A stretch of DNA of 64,000 nt from Sphingomonas baiyangensis (GTDB taxonomy: Bacteria; Pseudomonadota; Alphaproteobacteria; Sphingomonadales; Sphingomonadaceae), in NCBI RefSeq assembly GCF_005144715.1, contig NZ_SWKR01000001.1, forward strand, positions 124,001 to 188,000, read 5' to 3'. A program made the translations under genes and the position numbers. Each line of letters begins with the position of its first letter. Positions within the stretch are counted from its first letter, which is position 1. The notes beneath the pieces were generated by a model. That model ran no database searches and was not told the origin of the DNA. It saw nothing but the letters and a program-made list of their open reading frames with translations. Positions 27,107-36,968 of the stretch are shown here, piece by piece.

Positions 27107-28547
27107 GCGTTCGATATATGTTCGCACGCGATCCAAGTCGAGTGATCGAGATCAAGGCGGCGAAGATCGTCGCGGCGAGCACACCCCATAGCGCGAGGCC
27201 CGTCCAGGGACTCGTACCGAAGAACTCGTTGGGCACGGTGCGCAGATAGCCCGGCGCGAAGCGCAGCGCCCACACGCCGTCGATCAGCTGGTTGGGCGCG
27301 TCGTGCGGCGCGGTGATCTCGGCCGATGCGATCATCAGGTTGATCGCGATACTGAGCGATGCAAGCGCTGCCAGCGCCGCCCTGCCACCTCGCCCCGCCG
27401 CCGACCAGGCCGGGGCGAAACCGATCGCGAGGAACGCCACCGCCGGCATCGCATGGCGCGGCCCGGTCGAATTGCCGCCGTCCCAATAGGCGTAGGACGC
27501 ATTGTAGAGGAACGCCGCCAGCGTGCCGGCCAGCGCCAGCAGCACAAGGTCGCGCCGGCCCCCGCGCCACAGCACGACAAGGCCGGGCAGCGCCGCGACG
27601 AGGATCGGCGCGACCCACAGCATTCCCCGCCGCTCGCCCCACAGGATTTCGGCCAGCGCCGCCATGTTCGGACTGGTCAGGCCGAAAAGCCCCTGCTGCA
27701 TCCCGTCGAAGCCGACGACGCCGCTATAGCCCACGGTGAACGGGTCGCCGAACGCGAACATGTTGTAACCGAGCAGCGGCAGCAGCGCCGCGCTGCCCGC
27801 AAGCACCGCATCGACGATGGCGCGCAGGCGTGAGGGGGCGGCAAGCGGCCACATCCGCCACAATGCCCACAGGCCGATGGGGAGCGCGAACAGCAACGCG
27901 CTGTGCTCGATCACCAATGCCCAGCCGAGCGCGGAGCCCGCCGCCGCCGCGCGCCAGCCCGGAGCCGTGCCCGGTTGCGTGCCTCGCCAGACGAGCGCGA
28001 TCGCGATCGTCAGCAGCGAAACCGTGGCGGCATGGCCGAACAGCGTGGTCGACCAGCCCCACAAGGGCGTGCCCAGCGCAAAGGCGACCGCGCCGAACAG
28101 CCCCGCCCCCGGCGACCGCGCGATATCGGCGCCCATAGCGAACAGCATCGTCGCGGCGAGCGCCAGCAGCGTCGCGTTGATGATCGCCGCGGCGGCCCAT
28201 TGGCGAAGCCGGATATAACGGTCGAGGTCCGGATCGCTCTGGTCGAGCAGCTTGCCGCGCTGGTCGTCGCCGGTGAGCAGGTTGATGACGGCTACCACCG
28301 GCACCGCCATCAGCGTCATGCCCGGCGCCTTGTCGAGATAATAGCCGTCGGCGAAGCGCGCCTTGTCGATCGTCAGATGCTCGAACTGGTCGATCGTCGC
28401 GTCGCCGTCCTCGACGATCGAGATCGCCGCGAACAGGCGCACCGCGCTGTTGGGGTTCCAATGCCACGAGCCGAACCACGCCGCCGACAGCCACACGAGC
28501 GCGAACAGCAGGACGCGGGCGCGACGTGGCGGGTAAAAATCGGCCAT
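27075..28547 (-). CDS. Polytopic membrane protein, possible GT-C-type glycosyltransferase
   Basis: 490 residues with about ten hydrophobic helices. The first periplasmic loop contains DGDATIDQFEHLTIDKARFADGY, then LDKAPGMTLMAVPVVA, which resembles the acidic and Lys-Pro loop of dolichyl-phosphate-type glycosyltransferases. This family call is tentative and no donor can be named. The ATG at 28547 gives MADFYPPRRARVLL. The 3' end overlaps the radical SAM gene by 32 bases, so they may be cotranscribed. Confidence 0.7.
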   Translation of the reverse strand: MADFYPPRRARVLLFALVWLSAAWFGSWHWNPNSAVRLFAAISIVEDGDATIDQFEHLTIDKARFADGYYLDKAPGMTLMAVPVVAVINLLTGDDQRGKLLDQSDPDLDRYIRLRQWAAAAIINATLLALAATMLFAMGADIARSPGAGLFGAVAFALGTPLWGWSTTLFGHAATVSLLTIAIALVWRGTQPGTAPGWRAAAAGSALGWALVIEHSALLFALPIGLWALWRMWPLAAPSRLRAIVDAVLAGSAALLPLLGYNMFAFGDPFTVGYSGVVGFDGMQQGLFGLTSPNMAALAEILWGERRGMLWVAPILVAALPGLVVLWRGGRRDLVLLALAGTLAAFLYNASYAYWDGGNSTGPRHAMPAVAFLAIGFAPAWSAAGRGGRAALAALASLSIAINLMIASAEITAPHDAPNQLIDGVWALRFAPGYLRTVPNEFFGTSPWTGLALWGVLAATIFAALISITRLGSRANIYRTHGAARHPAEA

Positions 28548-28694
28548 GGCGCAAGGGGCTAGTCGATTGCTGGGCGATCCTGCAACCGATGGTGCGCTTG
28601 TCAGATTATGTTGCGATGCAGCGTACCCGACATGCGCGTTGGCACGTTACCTGTTTCGCGACCGGCTCAACGGCCGCGAAGATGGGAACCGGCG

Positions 28695-28982
28695 ATGCAG
28701 ATGATGTCACCCGCGCAATGGTCGAAGATGACCACCGATTTCTGGATGCTCGAGCTCGAGGCGTCGAGCGTCATCGCCAGTCGTACGATGATGCTCGCTG
28801 CCGGTGGTCCGCTGGCCGATCGCGAAGCGCAGCGCATGGTCAGCGAAAAGATGCAGGCGATGTGGGAGTTGCAGTGGAAGCTGCTGACCGGCGGCCTCGG
28901 CACCACGCCGCATAGCGCGGGCACCGGCGCGATCCGCCATTATCGCAGCAAGGTCGCCGCCAATCGCCGCCGCCTGAAATAG
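28695..28982 (+). CDS. Hypothetical small helical protein
   Basis: 95 residues, methionine-rich and mainly helical (MQMMSPAQWSKMTTDFWMLELE, with MVSEKMQAMWELQWKLL in the middle and a basic RSKVAANRRRLK tail). It loosely resembles short phasin-like or chaperone-like sphingomonad proteins, but no family can be assigned. ATG 28695 is favoured over upstream in-frame starts because the earlier part is arginine- and proline-rich. It is divergent from the membrane-protein gene. Confidence 0.6.
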   Translation: MQMMSPAQWSKMTTDFWMLELEASSVIASRTMMLAAGGPLADREAQRMVSEKMQAMWELQWKLLTGGLGTTPHSAGTGAIRHYRSKVAANRRRLK

Positions 28983-28995
28983 CGGCGGCGCGACC

Positions 28996-29391
28996 TCAGT
29001 CGATCGGCAGGTTGCGCTCGGCCTGTCGGCGGGCGCGGCGATCGGCGCGTGCGGCCTCGAACTGCTGGACGTTGCAGCCCGTCATGCCGCCGATGCCTAC
29101 CGGCGTGCAGCTGCCGATGCCCGAATTGCCGGCGTTGAGCACCTGCTCCTGCTTCGTCGCCCAGGCCTTGTTCTCGGGCGTGATCTCGAGCTCGCGCAGC
29201 TCCTGCGGAATACGGAAGCGCTCGGCTTCGCTGCGGCGAACGCAGACGACGATTTCCTCGCCATCGGCGTTGGTGGGGCAGCGGTCGTTGCCATAGATGG
29301 TAAGCACGCCATTCTGCACCTGTGCGGCGGCGGGTGCGGGCAGCGCGGGGACGGCGGCAAGCGCGGCGGCAGCGATCAACCAGCGGGTCAT
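28996..29391 (-). CDS. Hypothetical exported protein
   Basis: 131 residues with a signal peptide ([24 protein letters not shown]) and four cysteines in a periplasmic domain ([32 protein letters not shown]). A polar Arg/Glu-rich tail follows. The pattern is common in sphingomonads but has no assigned function. AGGA lies five bases before ATG 29391. The cysteines could form disulphides; dsbB is nearby at 29977-30450. Confidence 0.7.
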   Translation of the reverse strand: MTRWLIAAAALAAVPALPAPAAAQVQNGVLTIYGNDRCPTNADGEEIVVCVRRSEAERFRIPQELRELEITPENKAWATKQEQVLNAGNSGIGSCTPVGIGGMTGCNVQQFEAARADRRARRQAERNLPID

Positions 29392-29440
29392 GTCATTCCT
29401 CCTGGCGCCATCAACGCACCGGACGCGATATTGTCGCATC

Positions 29441-29980
29441 TCAGACTCGCTTGGAAGCCGCAATCGCGATGCGGCAGCCGGCGCGGATGAGCGCGCTCAT
29501 CACCGGATAGGCCGGTGCCTGCTCGGCACCATGCGCAAGTGCCGCTTCCTTGTGCTCGAGTTCCTCGTCGCGGAACTGCGCGACCATCGCCTTCAGCTCG
29601 GCATCCTCGTCGCCCAGCTCGTCGAGCTGCGCCTGATAATGCCGGTCGATCTCGGTCTCGACCGCGACGGTGCACGCCATCGCCGCCTCGGGGCCGATCG
29701 CAGCCGTCACCGCGCCCAATGCGAAGCCCGCAACGTTCCACACCGGTTGCAGCGCCGTCGGGCGCACGCCGCGCCGCGCGATCATCGCGTCGAAATAGGC
29801 GCGGTGCCGCTCCTCCTGCTGCGCCATGCCCGCGACCTCGGCGGCATGCGGCCCGCGATCGCCCAGAATCGCGAGCTGGCCGGCATAGATTCGCGTCGCG
29901 CCATATTCGCCCGCCTGATCGACACGGATCATCGTGTCCACCGGCTCGCGCCGGTCGCCCGGCCGCCAACGCTTGCTCAT
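29441..29980 (-). CDS. coq7: Demethoxyubiquinone hydroxylase (Coq7 family)
   Basis: Di-iron enzyme that hydroxylates demethoxyubiquinone near the end of ubiquinone synthesis, at the membrane. The 179-residue product has the ferritin-like ligands in two helical repeats: [12 protein letters not shown] with [10 protein letters not shown], and [10 protein letters not shown] with [11 protein letters not shown] (ExxH pairs). ATG 29980 overlaps the dsbB stop as ATGA, which links quinone synthesis to the quinone-using DsbB. Confidence 0.93.
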   Translation of the reverse strand: MSKRWRPGDRREPVDTMIRVDQAGEYGATRIYAGQLAILGDRGPHAAEVAGMAQQEERHRAYFDAMIARRGVRPTALQPVWNVAGFALGAVTAAIGPEAAMACTVAVETEIDRHYQAQLDELGDEDAELKAMVAQFRDEELEHKEAALAHGAEQAPAYPVMSALIRAGCRIAIAASKRV

Positions 29981-30450
29981 GCCGCTTCCTTTCGCATCAG
30001 CGCGAAGATGGCGATCGCCCCGCCCAGCGAAAAGAGGGCATTCCATCCGGCGAGCGAAATGCCGAGCAATTCCCATTGCGCCACGTCGCAGCGAATCATC
30101 GGCGCGGCGAGGATGGCGCCGAGCAGATCGCCGTCGGCGGGCATCGCGACCGTGCTGGTGCAGGCGGTGATCCCTTCCCACCAGCCATATTCGACGCCGG
30201 CATGAAACACCCCGATCGCGCCACTCGCGGCGATCGCCAATGCCGCGAGCCAGACCAGTGTGCGCGCCGCGCCCGCGACCAGAAACGCCCCGAGCGCGAG
30301 CACGATCGCGGCATAATGCGGCCAGCGCTGCCACAGGCACATCTCGCACGGATAGAGCCCGCCCACATGCTGCGACAGCAGCGCACCGGCGATCAGCGTG
30401 GCAGGCACCGCCAGCGCGAGCGCGCGCGCAAGCACGAAGCGCGGCGTCAC
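29977..30450 (-). CDS. dsbB: Disulfide bond formation protein B
   Basis: Inner-membrane protein that reoxidises DsbA and passes electrons to ubiquinone. The 157-residue product has four helices, a first periplasmic loop with YPCEMCLWQRWPHY (CxxC) and a second cysteine pair (ITACTSTV, MIRCDVAQ), the four catalytic cysteines of the family. It starts at GTG 30450, 11 bases after the ctpA stop. The downstream coq7 supplies its electron acceptor. Confidence 0.93.
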   Translation of the reverse strand: MTPRFVLARALALAVPATLIAGALLSQHVGGLYPCEMCLWQRWPHYAAIVLALGAFLVAGAARTLVWLAALAIAASGAIGVFHAGVEYGWWEGITACTSTVAMPADGDLLGAILAAPMIRCDVAQWELLGISLAGWNALFSLGGAIAIFALMRKEAA

Positions 30451-30461
30451 CTGAGCGCGCT

Positions 30462-31784
30462 TCAGCGTCGCGCCGCCGTCTGCGGGCCGCTATTCGCCAG
30501 CCGGCCGATCGTCTTCAGCGCATAATCGAGCTGGAAGTCCTCGATCCCCTGCTTCTTCAGGCTCTCGGCGGTGGCGGTGAAGCGCGGATCGGTGGCGGCG
30601 TCTTCCTCGAGCGTCTTGTCGTCGACCTTCGCCTCGTTGATGAGGTGGCGTCGCAGATCGGCTTCGCGGAACACCGGGCGGCTCTTGTAGTCCTCGTCGC
30701 TTAGCTGCGGGACCATCAGGTCGGGCTCGATGCCGCCTTCCTGCACCGACTTGCCCGAAGGCGTGTAGTAGCGCGCGGTGGTGAGCCGCAGCGCATTGGC
30801 GCTGCCGAGCTGGAGCAGCGTCTGCACCGATCCCTTGCCGAAGGTCCGCTCGCCCATCACCACCGCGCGGTGATGATCCTGGAGCGCGCCGGCAACGATC
30901 TCGGATGCCGAGGCGGTGCCCGCATCGACGAGCACGATGATCGGCGCACCCTTGGTCAGGTCGCCGGGCCGGGCGTAATAACGCTCGATATCGGTACGCT
31001 CGCGCCCGCGCTGCGACACGATCTCGCCGCGCTCGAGGAAGGCGTCGGTGACTTCGATCGCCTGGTTGAGCAGCCCGCCGCCGTTCGAGCGCAGGTCAAT
31101 GACATAGCCCGTCGGCTGGCGCCCCAGCGACTTCTGGATCGCCATGATCGCGGCACGCGTATCGGCGCCGGTCGAGGCCGAGAAGGTGTTGATGTTGACG
31201 ATGCCGATGCCGTCCTTGACTTCCCACTTCACCGGCTTCTGCACGATCGTCTCGCGCACCAGCGTCAGCTCCATCGGCTTGTCGCGGCCGGGGCGGACCA
31301 CGGTGATCGCCACCTTGCTGCCCGCCGGCCCGCGCATCTCGGATACCGCGGCATCGAGCGTCTCGCCGAAGATCAGCTTGCCCGCGACGTGCGTGATATA
31401 ATCGCCGGCCTTGATGCCCGCGCGGTCGGCGGGCGAATCTTCGGTCGGCGCGATGACTTTCACCGCGCCGTCCTCCTGCGTCACGGTGAGGCCGAGGCCG
31501 CCGTAATTGCCCTCGGTCTGGATACGAAGATTCTCGAAGTCGAGCTCGTCGACATAGGAGCTGTGCGGATCGAGCGCCGAGAGCATGCCCTGGATCGCGC
31601 CCTTGACCAGCACCTTGTTGTCGACCTGCTCGACATATTCGGCCTTCACGCGATTGTAGACATCCATGAAGATGTCGAGCTCGCGATAGGCGCCGCTGTC
31701 GACCTGCGCCATCGCACCGGTGGCGACGGGAACGAGCGCCAGCGCCGCGACGGCGGCGGTAACCTGAAGAAACGGACGGGACAT
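30462..31784 (-). CDS. ctpA: Carboxy-terminal processing protease (S41, CtpA)
   Basis: Periplasmic serine protease of 440 residues. A signal peptide (MSRPFLQVTAAVAALALVP) is followed by a PDZ domain (about 85-170, LGLTVTQEDGAVKVIAPTED and SPADRAGIKAGDYI). The S41 core includes GYVIDLRSNGGGLLNQAI, the nucleophile Ser in DAGTASASEIVAGAL and the Lys in GERTFGKGSVQT. It lies directly downstream of the EnvC-like gene, as is usual in alphaproteobacteria, which points to cell-wall hydrolase processing. ATG 31784 gives a clean signal peptide. Confidence 0.93.
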   Translation of the reverse strand: MSRPFLQVTAAVAALALVPVATGAMAQVDSGAYRELDIFMDVYNRVKAEYVEQVDNKVLVKGAIQGMLSALDPHSSYVDELDFENLRIQTEGNYGGLGLTVTQEDGAVKVIAPTEDSPADRAGIKAGDYITHVAGKLIFGETLDAAVSEMRGPAGSKVAITVVRPGRDKPMELTLVRETIVQKPVKWEVKDGIGIVNINTFSASTGADTRAAIMAIQKSLGRQPTGYVIDLRSNGGGLLNQAIEVTDAFLERGEIVSQRGRERTDIERYYARPGDLTKGAPIIVLVDAGTASASEIVAGALQDHHRAVVMGERTFGKGSVQTLLQLGSANALRLTTARYYTPSGKSVQEGGIEPDLMVPQLSDEDYKSRPVFREADLRRHLINEAKVDDKTLEEDAATDPRFTATAESLKKQGIEDFQLDYALKTIGRLANSGPQTAARR

Positions 31785-31901
31785 CGAACGCGCTGCCTTT
31801 TCAAACTCGAAACCAGGCCCTTTGCGCCAGAATAGCGGCAAGCGGGGTGACAGGCAAAGCCGGTTTTGGGGAGCGGGCCGGCACTAAATCCAGAACGCTT
31901 C

Positions 31902-33086
31902 TCAGCGTAGCAGCGGCACGATATCGAAGGGGCGCCCGCGCCGGCGCAGCTCGACGGTAACGCGCGGCGCGTCGCCCGCCGGCGCACGTCCGATCGCCGC
32001 CCCCGCCGCCACGCGCTCGCCGCGCCGCACGGCAGCGGCGTCGAGCCCCGAGACGAGCGAGGTCCAGCCATCGCCGTGATCGAGGATGACGACGGTGCGG
32101 TAGCCCGGAAAGCCGCGCGCGAACGCGACGGTGCCGGCGGCGGGCGCGACTGCCGGCGCGCCCGCCCAGGTGGCAATGGTGAGCCCGCGCGAGCGCACGC
32201 CGCTCGGCGAAAGTTCACCCAGCCCCGCGACGATGCGTCCTGCCACCGGCAGGCGATAGGGCGGCGGGCCGGCAGACGGCGTGGCTTCGGCCGCAGCGTC
32301 GGGGCGCGGCAGCGGGCGCGGCAGCGGGCCGGGCAACGCCTCGAGCGCGCCGCGCGTCGCGATCGCCGCATCGAGCACCGACATGCGATCGACGATGTCG
32401 CGCGCTTCCTCGCCCAGCGCCAGCGCGCGATCCGATTCGATGAGCGCGCTGCGCCCCAGATCGCGCGATCGCAATCGACTGGCGGCTTCGAGCTGCAACA
32501 GCCCCAGCCGCTCCTCCTCAAGCCGGGCGCGGCCATCGGCGAGGCTGCGCGCGGCAAGCGCGGCGCCCTCGCGCAGCCGGCGCACTTCGGCAAGCTCGCC
32601 GCGCACCGCGTCGCTGCGCGCGCGCACCACGGGCACCACCGTCGCCAGCAAGGCGCGGACATGCACCGCGTCGCGCGTCGAACCGGGCTGAAGCAGGCCG
32701 AGCGCGGCAGGCCGGCGCGCCAGCGATTGCAGCGCCGCCACCAGCTGCGTGGTCGGCGCGCGGCGCGCTTCCAGTCGCGCGCGCGCCGCTGCGAGTTCAC
32801 GATCGACGAGCAGGATACGCGCGCGTGCCGCCGCGATATCGGCCTCCGCCTGCTCGGCACGCGCGGCGACGGCGGCACGGCGCGCGGCGGCTTCGGCAGC
32901 CTCGTCCCGCGCGGCATCGGCCTGCCGCTCGAGTTCTTCGGAACGGATGCGCGCCAGCCGCGAAGCCTCGTTCGCCGCGGCGAGCGCGCGGCGCTCGTCA
33001 TCGATCGACGGCGCCTGCGCGCCGGTGGTCGCGGGCATCGCAATCAAGGCCGCGGCTGCGGCGGCGAGGGCAACGCGCCGCATCAT
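31902..33086 (-). CDS. EnvC-like murein hydrolase activator, degenerate M23
   Basis: 394 residues: a signal peptide (MMRRVALAAAAAALIA), a long Ala/Arg/Glu-rich coiled coil (about 30-240) and a C-terminal LytM/M23 fold. The domain keeps the shape of the family (APAAGTVAFARGFPGYRTVVILDHGDGW) but the zinc ligands are gone: the HxxxD site reads SRGLT, the YAHL position reads LVSGL and the HLHFE site reads RVTVE. It is therefore probably a regulator of amidases, like EnvC, not an enzyme. Starts ATG 33086, overlapping the rlmH stop. Confidence 0.9.
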   Translation of the reverse strand: MMRRVALAAAAAALIAMPATTGAQAPSIDDERRALAAANEASRLARIRSEELERQADAARDEAAEAAARRAAVAARAEQAEADIAAARARILLVDRELAAARARLEARRAPTTQLVAALQSLARRPAALGLLQPGSTRDAVHVRALLATVVPVVRARSDAVRGELAEVRRLREGAALAARSLADGRARLEEERLGLLQLEAASRLRSRDLGRSALIESDRALALGEEARDIVDRMSVLDAAIATRGALEALPGPLPRPLPRPDAAAEATPSAGPPPYRLPVAGRIVAGLGELSPSGVRSRGLTIATWAGAPAVAPAAGTVAFARGFPGYRTVVILDHGDGWTSLVSGLDAAAVRRGERVAAGAAIGRAPAGDAPRVTVELRRRGRPFDIVPLLR

Positions 33087-33505
33087 CCCTCGCGATGATA
33101 GGGGTGGCCGGCGAGGATGCTGGTGGCGCGCCACAATTGCTCGGCGAGCATCGCGCGCGCCATCAGGTGCGGCCACGTCATCGCGCCGAACGCGATCAAC
33201 AGGTCGGCCGCCGCACGTTCGGCATCGTCGAAGCCGTCGGCCGCGCCGATCAGGAAGCGCGCCTCGCGTACGCCATCGTCACGCCACCGCCCCAGCCGCG
33301 TCGCGAACGCCAGCGAGCCGAGCTGCGCGCCCTTCTCGTCGAGCAGCACGCGGCGCGTGCCGGCTTCGATCGGCGGCATGCGTCCGCCGGCATCGGGCAG
33401 CTCGGTCACGCGTACCGGCCAGCCGACGCGCTTGATGTAGCGGTCGACCAGCTCGGCCTCGGGACCACGGCCGATGCGCCCGCGTGCGACGATATGCAGC
33501 AGCAC
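33083..33505 (-). CDS. rlmH: 23S rRNA pseudouridine-1915 N3-methyltransferase
   Basis: SPOUT-class methyltransferase acting on helix 69 of 23S rRNA in assembled 70S ribosomes. The 140-residue size and the trefoil-knot motifs fit: RVLLDEKGAQLGS, FLIGAADGF and MTWPHLMARAMLAEQLWRA, ending AGHPYHREG, a tail characteristic of the family. It starts at GTG 33505 (MLLHIVARGRIG). It is between rsfS and the EnvC-like gene, the usual order. Confidence 0.96.
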   Translation of the reverse strand: MLLHIVARGRIGRGPEAELVDRYIKRVGWPVRVTELPDAGGRMPPIEAGTRRVLLDEKGAQLGSLAFATRLGRWRDDGVREARFLIGAADGFDDAERAAADLLIAFGAMTWPHLMARAMLAEQLWRATSILAGHPYHREG

Positions 33506-33529
33506 GCGGGCCGGCGTCCGAACCGGCGT

Positions 33530-33934
33530 TCAGGGCTGGACGGCGGGCGCGCCGGCGGGCGGCGGCGGCGCATCGCCGAACGCCCACATCCGCTCGAGAT
33601 TGTAGAAGCTTCGCACCTCGGGGCGGAACAGATGGACGATGACGTCGCCGGCATCGATCAGCACCCAGTCGGCGGTCGGCAGCCCTTCGACGCGCGCCGA
33701 TCGCCCGAACTCGGCCTTGATCTTCTCGGCGAGCTTCTGCGCCATCGAGGCGACCTGCCGCGTCGAGCGGCCTGATGCGATCACCATGTGATCGGCAAGG
33801 CTCGACTTGCCCGCAAGCGGGATCGAGACGACCTCCTCGGCCTGGTCGGCATCGAGCAGATCGAGGACGAGCATATGCAGCGCCTCGGCCCCTTCGGGGT
33901 CGGACGACCGCATTGCGTGGGAAGATGTGGCCAA
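33530..33934 (-). CDS. rsfS: Ribosomal silencing factor
   Basis: Binds ribosomal protein L14 and blocks subunit joining in starvation. The 134-residue product has the Iojap-like core with ADHMVIASGRSTRQVASMAQ, the conserved GLPTADWVLIDAGDVIVHLFRPEVRSFYNLE region and a proline-rich tail. The start is placed at TTG 33934, five bases after AGGAG; ATG 33913 is the first alternative but has no such site. It follows nadD and precedes rlmH. Confidence 0.94.
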   Translation of the reverse strand: MATSSHAMRSSDPEGAEALHMLVLDLLDADQAEEVVSIPLAGKSSLADHMVIASGRSTRQVASMAQKLAEKIKAEFGRSARVEGLPTADWVLIDAGDVIVHLFRPEVRSFYNLERMWAFGDAPPPPAGAPAVQP

Positions 33935-33977
33935 AGTCGCTCCTAGTCCGGTGCTGCTGCAAGATGGGATCGCAGCT

Positions 33978-34580
33978 TCACGAATCATCCTCGTCGAAGC
34001 GGCGGTGCCAGGCGGGATCGGCGCGGCGGATGGCCGTGGCCGACATGGGATCGGGGCGAAAGCGCAGCAACACGAGCGCCGGCAAGCTCCATTGGTCCCA
34101 TCGTTTCGCCTGGCCTGCGGGCCGCACACCGCGCCGCAGCCAGCCCATCGCGGGACTTGCGAGGGCCGCACCTTCATAGCCCGGTCGCGCGATCACCGCA
34201 ATCGGCACCATGCGCGCGATCCGTCGCCACGCCTTCCAGCGATCGAAACCGGCCAGATTGTCGGCCCCCATGATCCAGACGAAGCGGTGGCGCGGATGCC
34301 GGCGGCGCAGCGCGGCGAGCGTATCGACGGTGTAGCGCGTGCCCTGCTCCGCCTCGATCGTCGAGACGCGGATCGGCGCATGACGCGCCATCCATCGCGC
34401 CGATGCGACACGCGCTGCATAGGGCGCCATGTCGCCGGCGCCATCCTTCAGCGGATTGCCCGGCGACACCAGCCACCAGACCTCGTCGAGCCCGAGCGCG
34501 CGATGTGCCTGCAACGCGACGCGCCGATGCCCGCGATGCGCCGGATTGAACGATCCGCCCATCAACCCCACGCGCTTCAA
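33978..34580 (-). CDS. nadD: Nicotinate-nucleotide adenylyltransferase
   Basis: Makes deamido-NAD from nicotinate mononucleotide and ATP. The product of about 200 residues has the nucleotidyltransferase motif [43 protein letters not shown] and the C-terminal ISxTxIR-like MSATAIR. Start TTG 34580 is preferred: it overlaps the proA stop as TTGA and follows AGAGG by five bases. ATG 34613 would add 11 residues but overlap proA by 37 bases. Confidence 0.93.
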   Translation of the reverse strand: MKRVGLMGGSFNPAHRGHRRVALQAHRALGLDEVWWLVSPGNPLKDGAGDMAPYAARVASARWMARHAPIRVSTIEAEQGTRYTVDTLAALRRRHPRHRFVWIMGADNLAGFDRWKAWRRIARMVPIAVIARPGYEGAALASPAMGWLRRGVRPAGQAKRWDQWSLPALVLLRFRPDPMSATAIRRADPAWHRRFDEDDS

Positions 34581-35824
34581 GGGCGCCTCTGGCCGCTGCC
34601 GCGCACCTGCCATTTGTAGGTCGTCAGCCCCTCGAGCGCCACTGGCCCGCGCGCGTGCAGCCGGCCCGTGGCGATGCCGATCTCGGCGCCCATGCCGAAC
34701 TCGCCGCCATCGGCGAACTGCGTCGAGGCATTGTGCATCACGATCGCGGCATCGACCTCGGCGAGGAAGCGCTCGGCGGCAGCTTCGTCGTTGGTGACGA
34801 TCGCCTCGGTATGCCCCGATCCGTGCCGGGCGATGTGCGCGAGCGCCTCGTCGAGCCCGTCGACCATGCGCACCGACAAAATCGCGTCGAGATATTCGGT
34901 GTCCCAGTCGACATCGTCGGCGGGCGTCACGCGTGCGTCGATCGCCGCCGCGGCGCGGTCGCCGCGCAAGGCGCAGCCGGCGTCGGCAAGCGCCGCCAGC
35001 ACCGCTGCGGCATCGGGAAAGCCGGTATCGATCAGCAGCGTCTCGGCGGCGCCGCAGATACCGGTGCGGCGCATCTTGGCGTTCACCGCCAGCGCCGTCG
35101 CCATTGCCGGATCGGCGGCGCGGTCTACATACACATGGTTGATGCCGTCGAGATGCGCGAGCACGGGCACGCGCGCTTCGGCCTGCACGCGCGCCACCAG
35201 TCCCTTGCCGCCGCGCGGCACGATCAGGTCGATCGCCCCCGCCGCCGCCAGCATCGCGCCCACCGCATTGCGATCGGACGCCGCGATGCGCTGAACCGCG
35301 TCGGCCGGAAGGCCCGCTTGCTCGATCCCGCGCACGAACGCCGCATGAATCGCCGCATTGCTCGCCAACGCCTCGGAGCCGCCGCGCAGGATCGCCGCGT
35401 TGCCCGCCATCACGCACAAGGCCGCCGCATCGGCAGTCACGTTGGGCCGGCTTTCGTAGATGATGCCGATCACGCCGATGGGCACGCGCACGCGCGTCAG
35501 TTCGAGCCCGTTGGGCCGCGTACGCCGGTCGATCACCGCCCCCACCGGATCGTCGAGCGCCGCCACTGCTACGACCGCATCGGCGATCGCCGCTACCCGC
35601 GCCGCGTCGAGCCGAAGCCGGTCGCGCATCGCCGGCGGCAGCGCTTGCGCGCCCGCCATGTCCCCGGCGTTGGCCGCGAGGATCGCGTCCAGATCGGCGC
35701 GGATCGCGTCCGCCGCCGCGCGAAGCCCCGCGCGTCGCGATGCCGCGGAGCTACGCGCCAGCTCGCGCGCCGCACGCCGAGCATGTTGCCCCATGTCGGC
35801 AAGCGTGGCGGTCCAGTCGGTCAT
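34577..35824 (-). CDS. proA: Glutamate-5-semialdehyde dehydrogenase (gamma-glutamyl phosphate reductase)
   Basis: Second enzyme of proline synthesis, reducing gamma-glutamyl phosphate to glutamate-5-semialdehyde with NADPH. The 415-residue product has the cofactor-binding [32 protein letters not shown], the catalytic Cys in [17 protein letters not shown] and [17 protein letters not shown]. It begins at ATG 35824, divergent from the DUF3667 gene with an 82-base gap. The downstream order nadD-rsfS-rlmH matches other alphaproteobacteria. Confidence 0.97.
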   Translation of the reverse strand: MTDWTATLADMGQHARRAARELARSSAASRRAGLRAAADAIRADLDAILAANAGDMAGAQALPPAMRDRLRLDAARVAAIADAVVAVAALDDPVGAVIDRRTRPNGLELTRVRVPIGVIGIIYESRPNVTADAAALCVMAGNAAILRGGSEALASNAAIHAAFVRGIEQAGLPADAVQRIAASDRNAVGAMLAAAGAIDLIVPRGGKGLVARVQAEARVPVLAHLDGINHVYVDRAADPAMATALAVNAKMRRTGICGAAETLLIDTGFPDAAAVLAALADAGCALRGDRAAAAIDARVTPADDVDWDTEYLDAILSVRMVDGLDEALAHIARHGSGHTEAIVTNDEAAAERFLAEVDAAIVMHNASTQFADGGEFGMGAEIGIATGRLHARGPVALEGLTTYKWQVRGSGQRRP

Positions 35825-35906
35825 GGGCGATGCTCTGCCAGTTTCGCGCGCGCGCCGAAACAAAGATGCGCTCGCACGTGCGAAAGCGAATTGATAGGCT
35901 GCCGGC

Positions 35907-36968
35907 ATGGACGGCAATCTCGATGCGAGCGGCGACATCGCCACCGGCATGCTGCTCGCGCGCGCGGTCGAGCGGCAGGGCGGGCACGGCGCGCACGGCG
36001 ATTCGCCGCTGTGCCTCAACTGCGGCACCGCGCTCATCGGCGCGCATTGCCACCGCTGCGGTCAGGCGGGCCATGTCCACCGCTCGCTCGGCGCGATCTG
36101 GCACGATCTGCTGCACGGCGTGCTGCATTTCGAAGGGCGGCTGTGGACGACGCTGCCGATGCTGGCGACGCGCCCCGGCGAGCTGACGCGTCGCTATATC
36201 GATGGCGAGCGCGCGCGTTTCGTGTCGCCGATGGCGCTCTTCCTGTTCTCGGTGTTCACGCTGTTCGCCGTGCTGTCGATCCTCGGCATCGCGCCGCCGG
36301 CCGAAGTAGGGCCCTCGACCGATCGGATGGCGGCCGAGCTGACGACGCAGCGCGACGCGCTGACACTGGCGCGCGAGCGAGCGGTTCGCGAGGCGAATGA
36401 TGCGCAGAGTGCTGCGGCAAAGGCGGAGGCGACACGCGAGATAGCCGAATTCGACCGCGACATCGCCGCCCTGAATGCGTCGCTGCCCGTTTTTCGCAAC
36501 CGTTATGCACGAGACATGACCTTCAAGACGGGCTGGAAGCGCCTCGATTACGGTATCCAGAAAGCGCAGGACAATCCCGGCCTCGCACTCTACAAATTGC
36601 AGGCCAACAGCTACAAGTTCAGCTGGCTGCTGATCCCGCTATCGGTGCCGTTCGTGTGGATCATGTTCGCCTGGCGCCGCGAGTTCCGCGCCTATGACCA
36701 TGCGGTGTTCGTGACCTATTCGATCGCGTTCATGTCGCTGCTGTTCATCGTGCTGACGCTGCTTGGGGCGATCGGCGTGCCGATGTCGGTGCTCGGCACG
36801 ATCGGGATGCTGATCCCACCCTTCCATATCTACCGCCAGCTTCGCGGCGCCTATCGCCTGCGCCGCCGCTCGGCACTGGCGCGGGCGACGGTGCTGCTGC
36901 TGTTCTCGATCCACGTCATCGCCTCGCTGTTTCTCATGCTCGTGGTCGGACTGGGGCTGGTGGGGTGA
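35907..36968 (+). CDS. DUF3667 family membrane protein
   Basis: 353 residues. An N-terminal zinc-ribbon-like block ([18 protein letters not shown]) is followed by [22 protein letters not shown] and a first helix ([14 protein letters not shown], about 110-130). A long coiled segment then leads to three or four helices at 230-353. The arrangement fits DUF3667; function unknown. It ends by overlapping the next gene as GTGA. Confidence 0.85.
   Translation: MDGNLDASGDIATGMLLARAVERQGGHGAHGDSPLCLNCGTALIGAHCHRCGQAGHVHRSLGAIWHDLLHGVLHFEGRLWTTLPMLATRPGELTRRYIDGERARFVSPMALFLFSVFTLFAVLSILGIAPPAEVGPSTDRMAAELTTQRDALTLARERAVREANDAQSAAAKAEATREIAEFDRDIAALNASLPVFRNRYARDMTFKTGWKRLDYGIQKAQDNPGLALYKLQANSYKFSWLLIPLSVPFVWIMFAWRREFRAYDHAVFVTYSIAFMSLLFIVLTLLGAIGVPMSVLGTIGMLIPPFHIYRQLRGAYRLRRRSALARATVLLLFSIHVIASLFLMLVVGLGLVG

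Noticed and set aside
28548..28694. Gap before the small helical protein considered for an RNA gene.
   Set aside because: No strong structure or promoter is visible.
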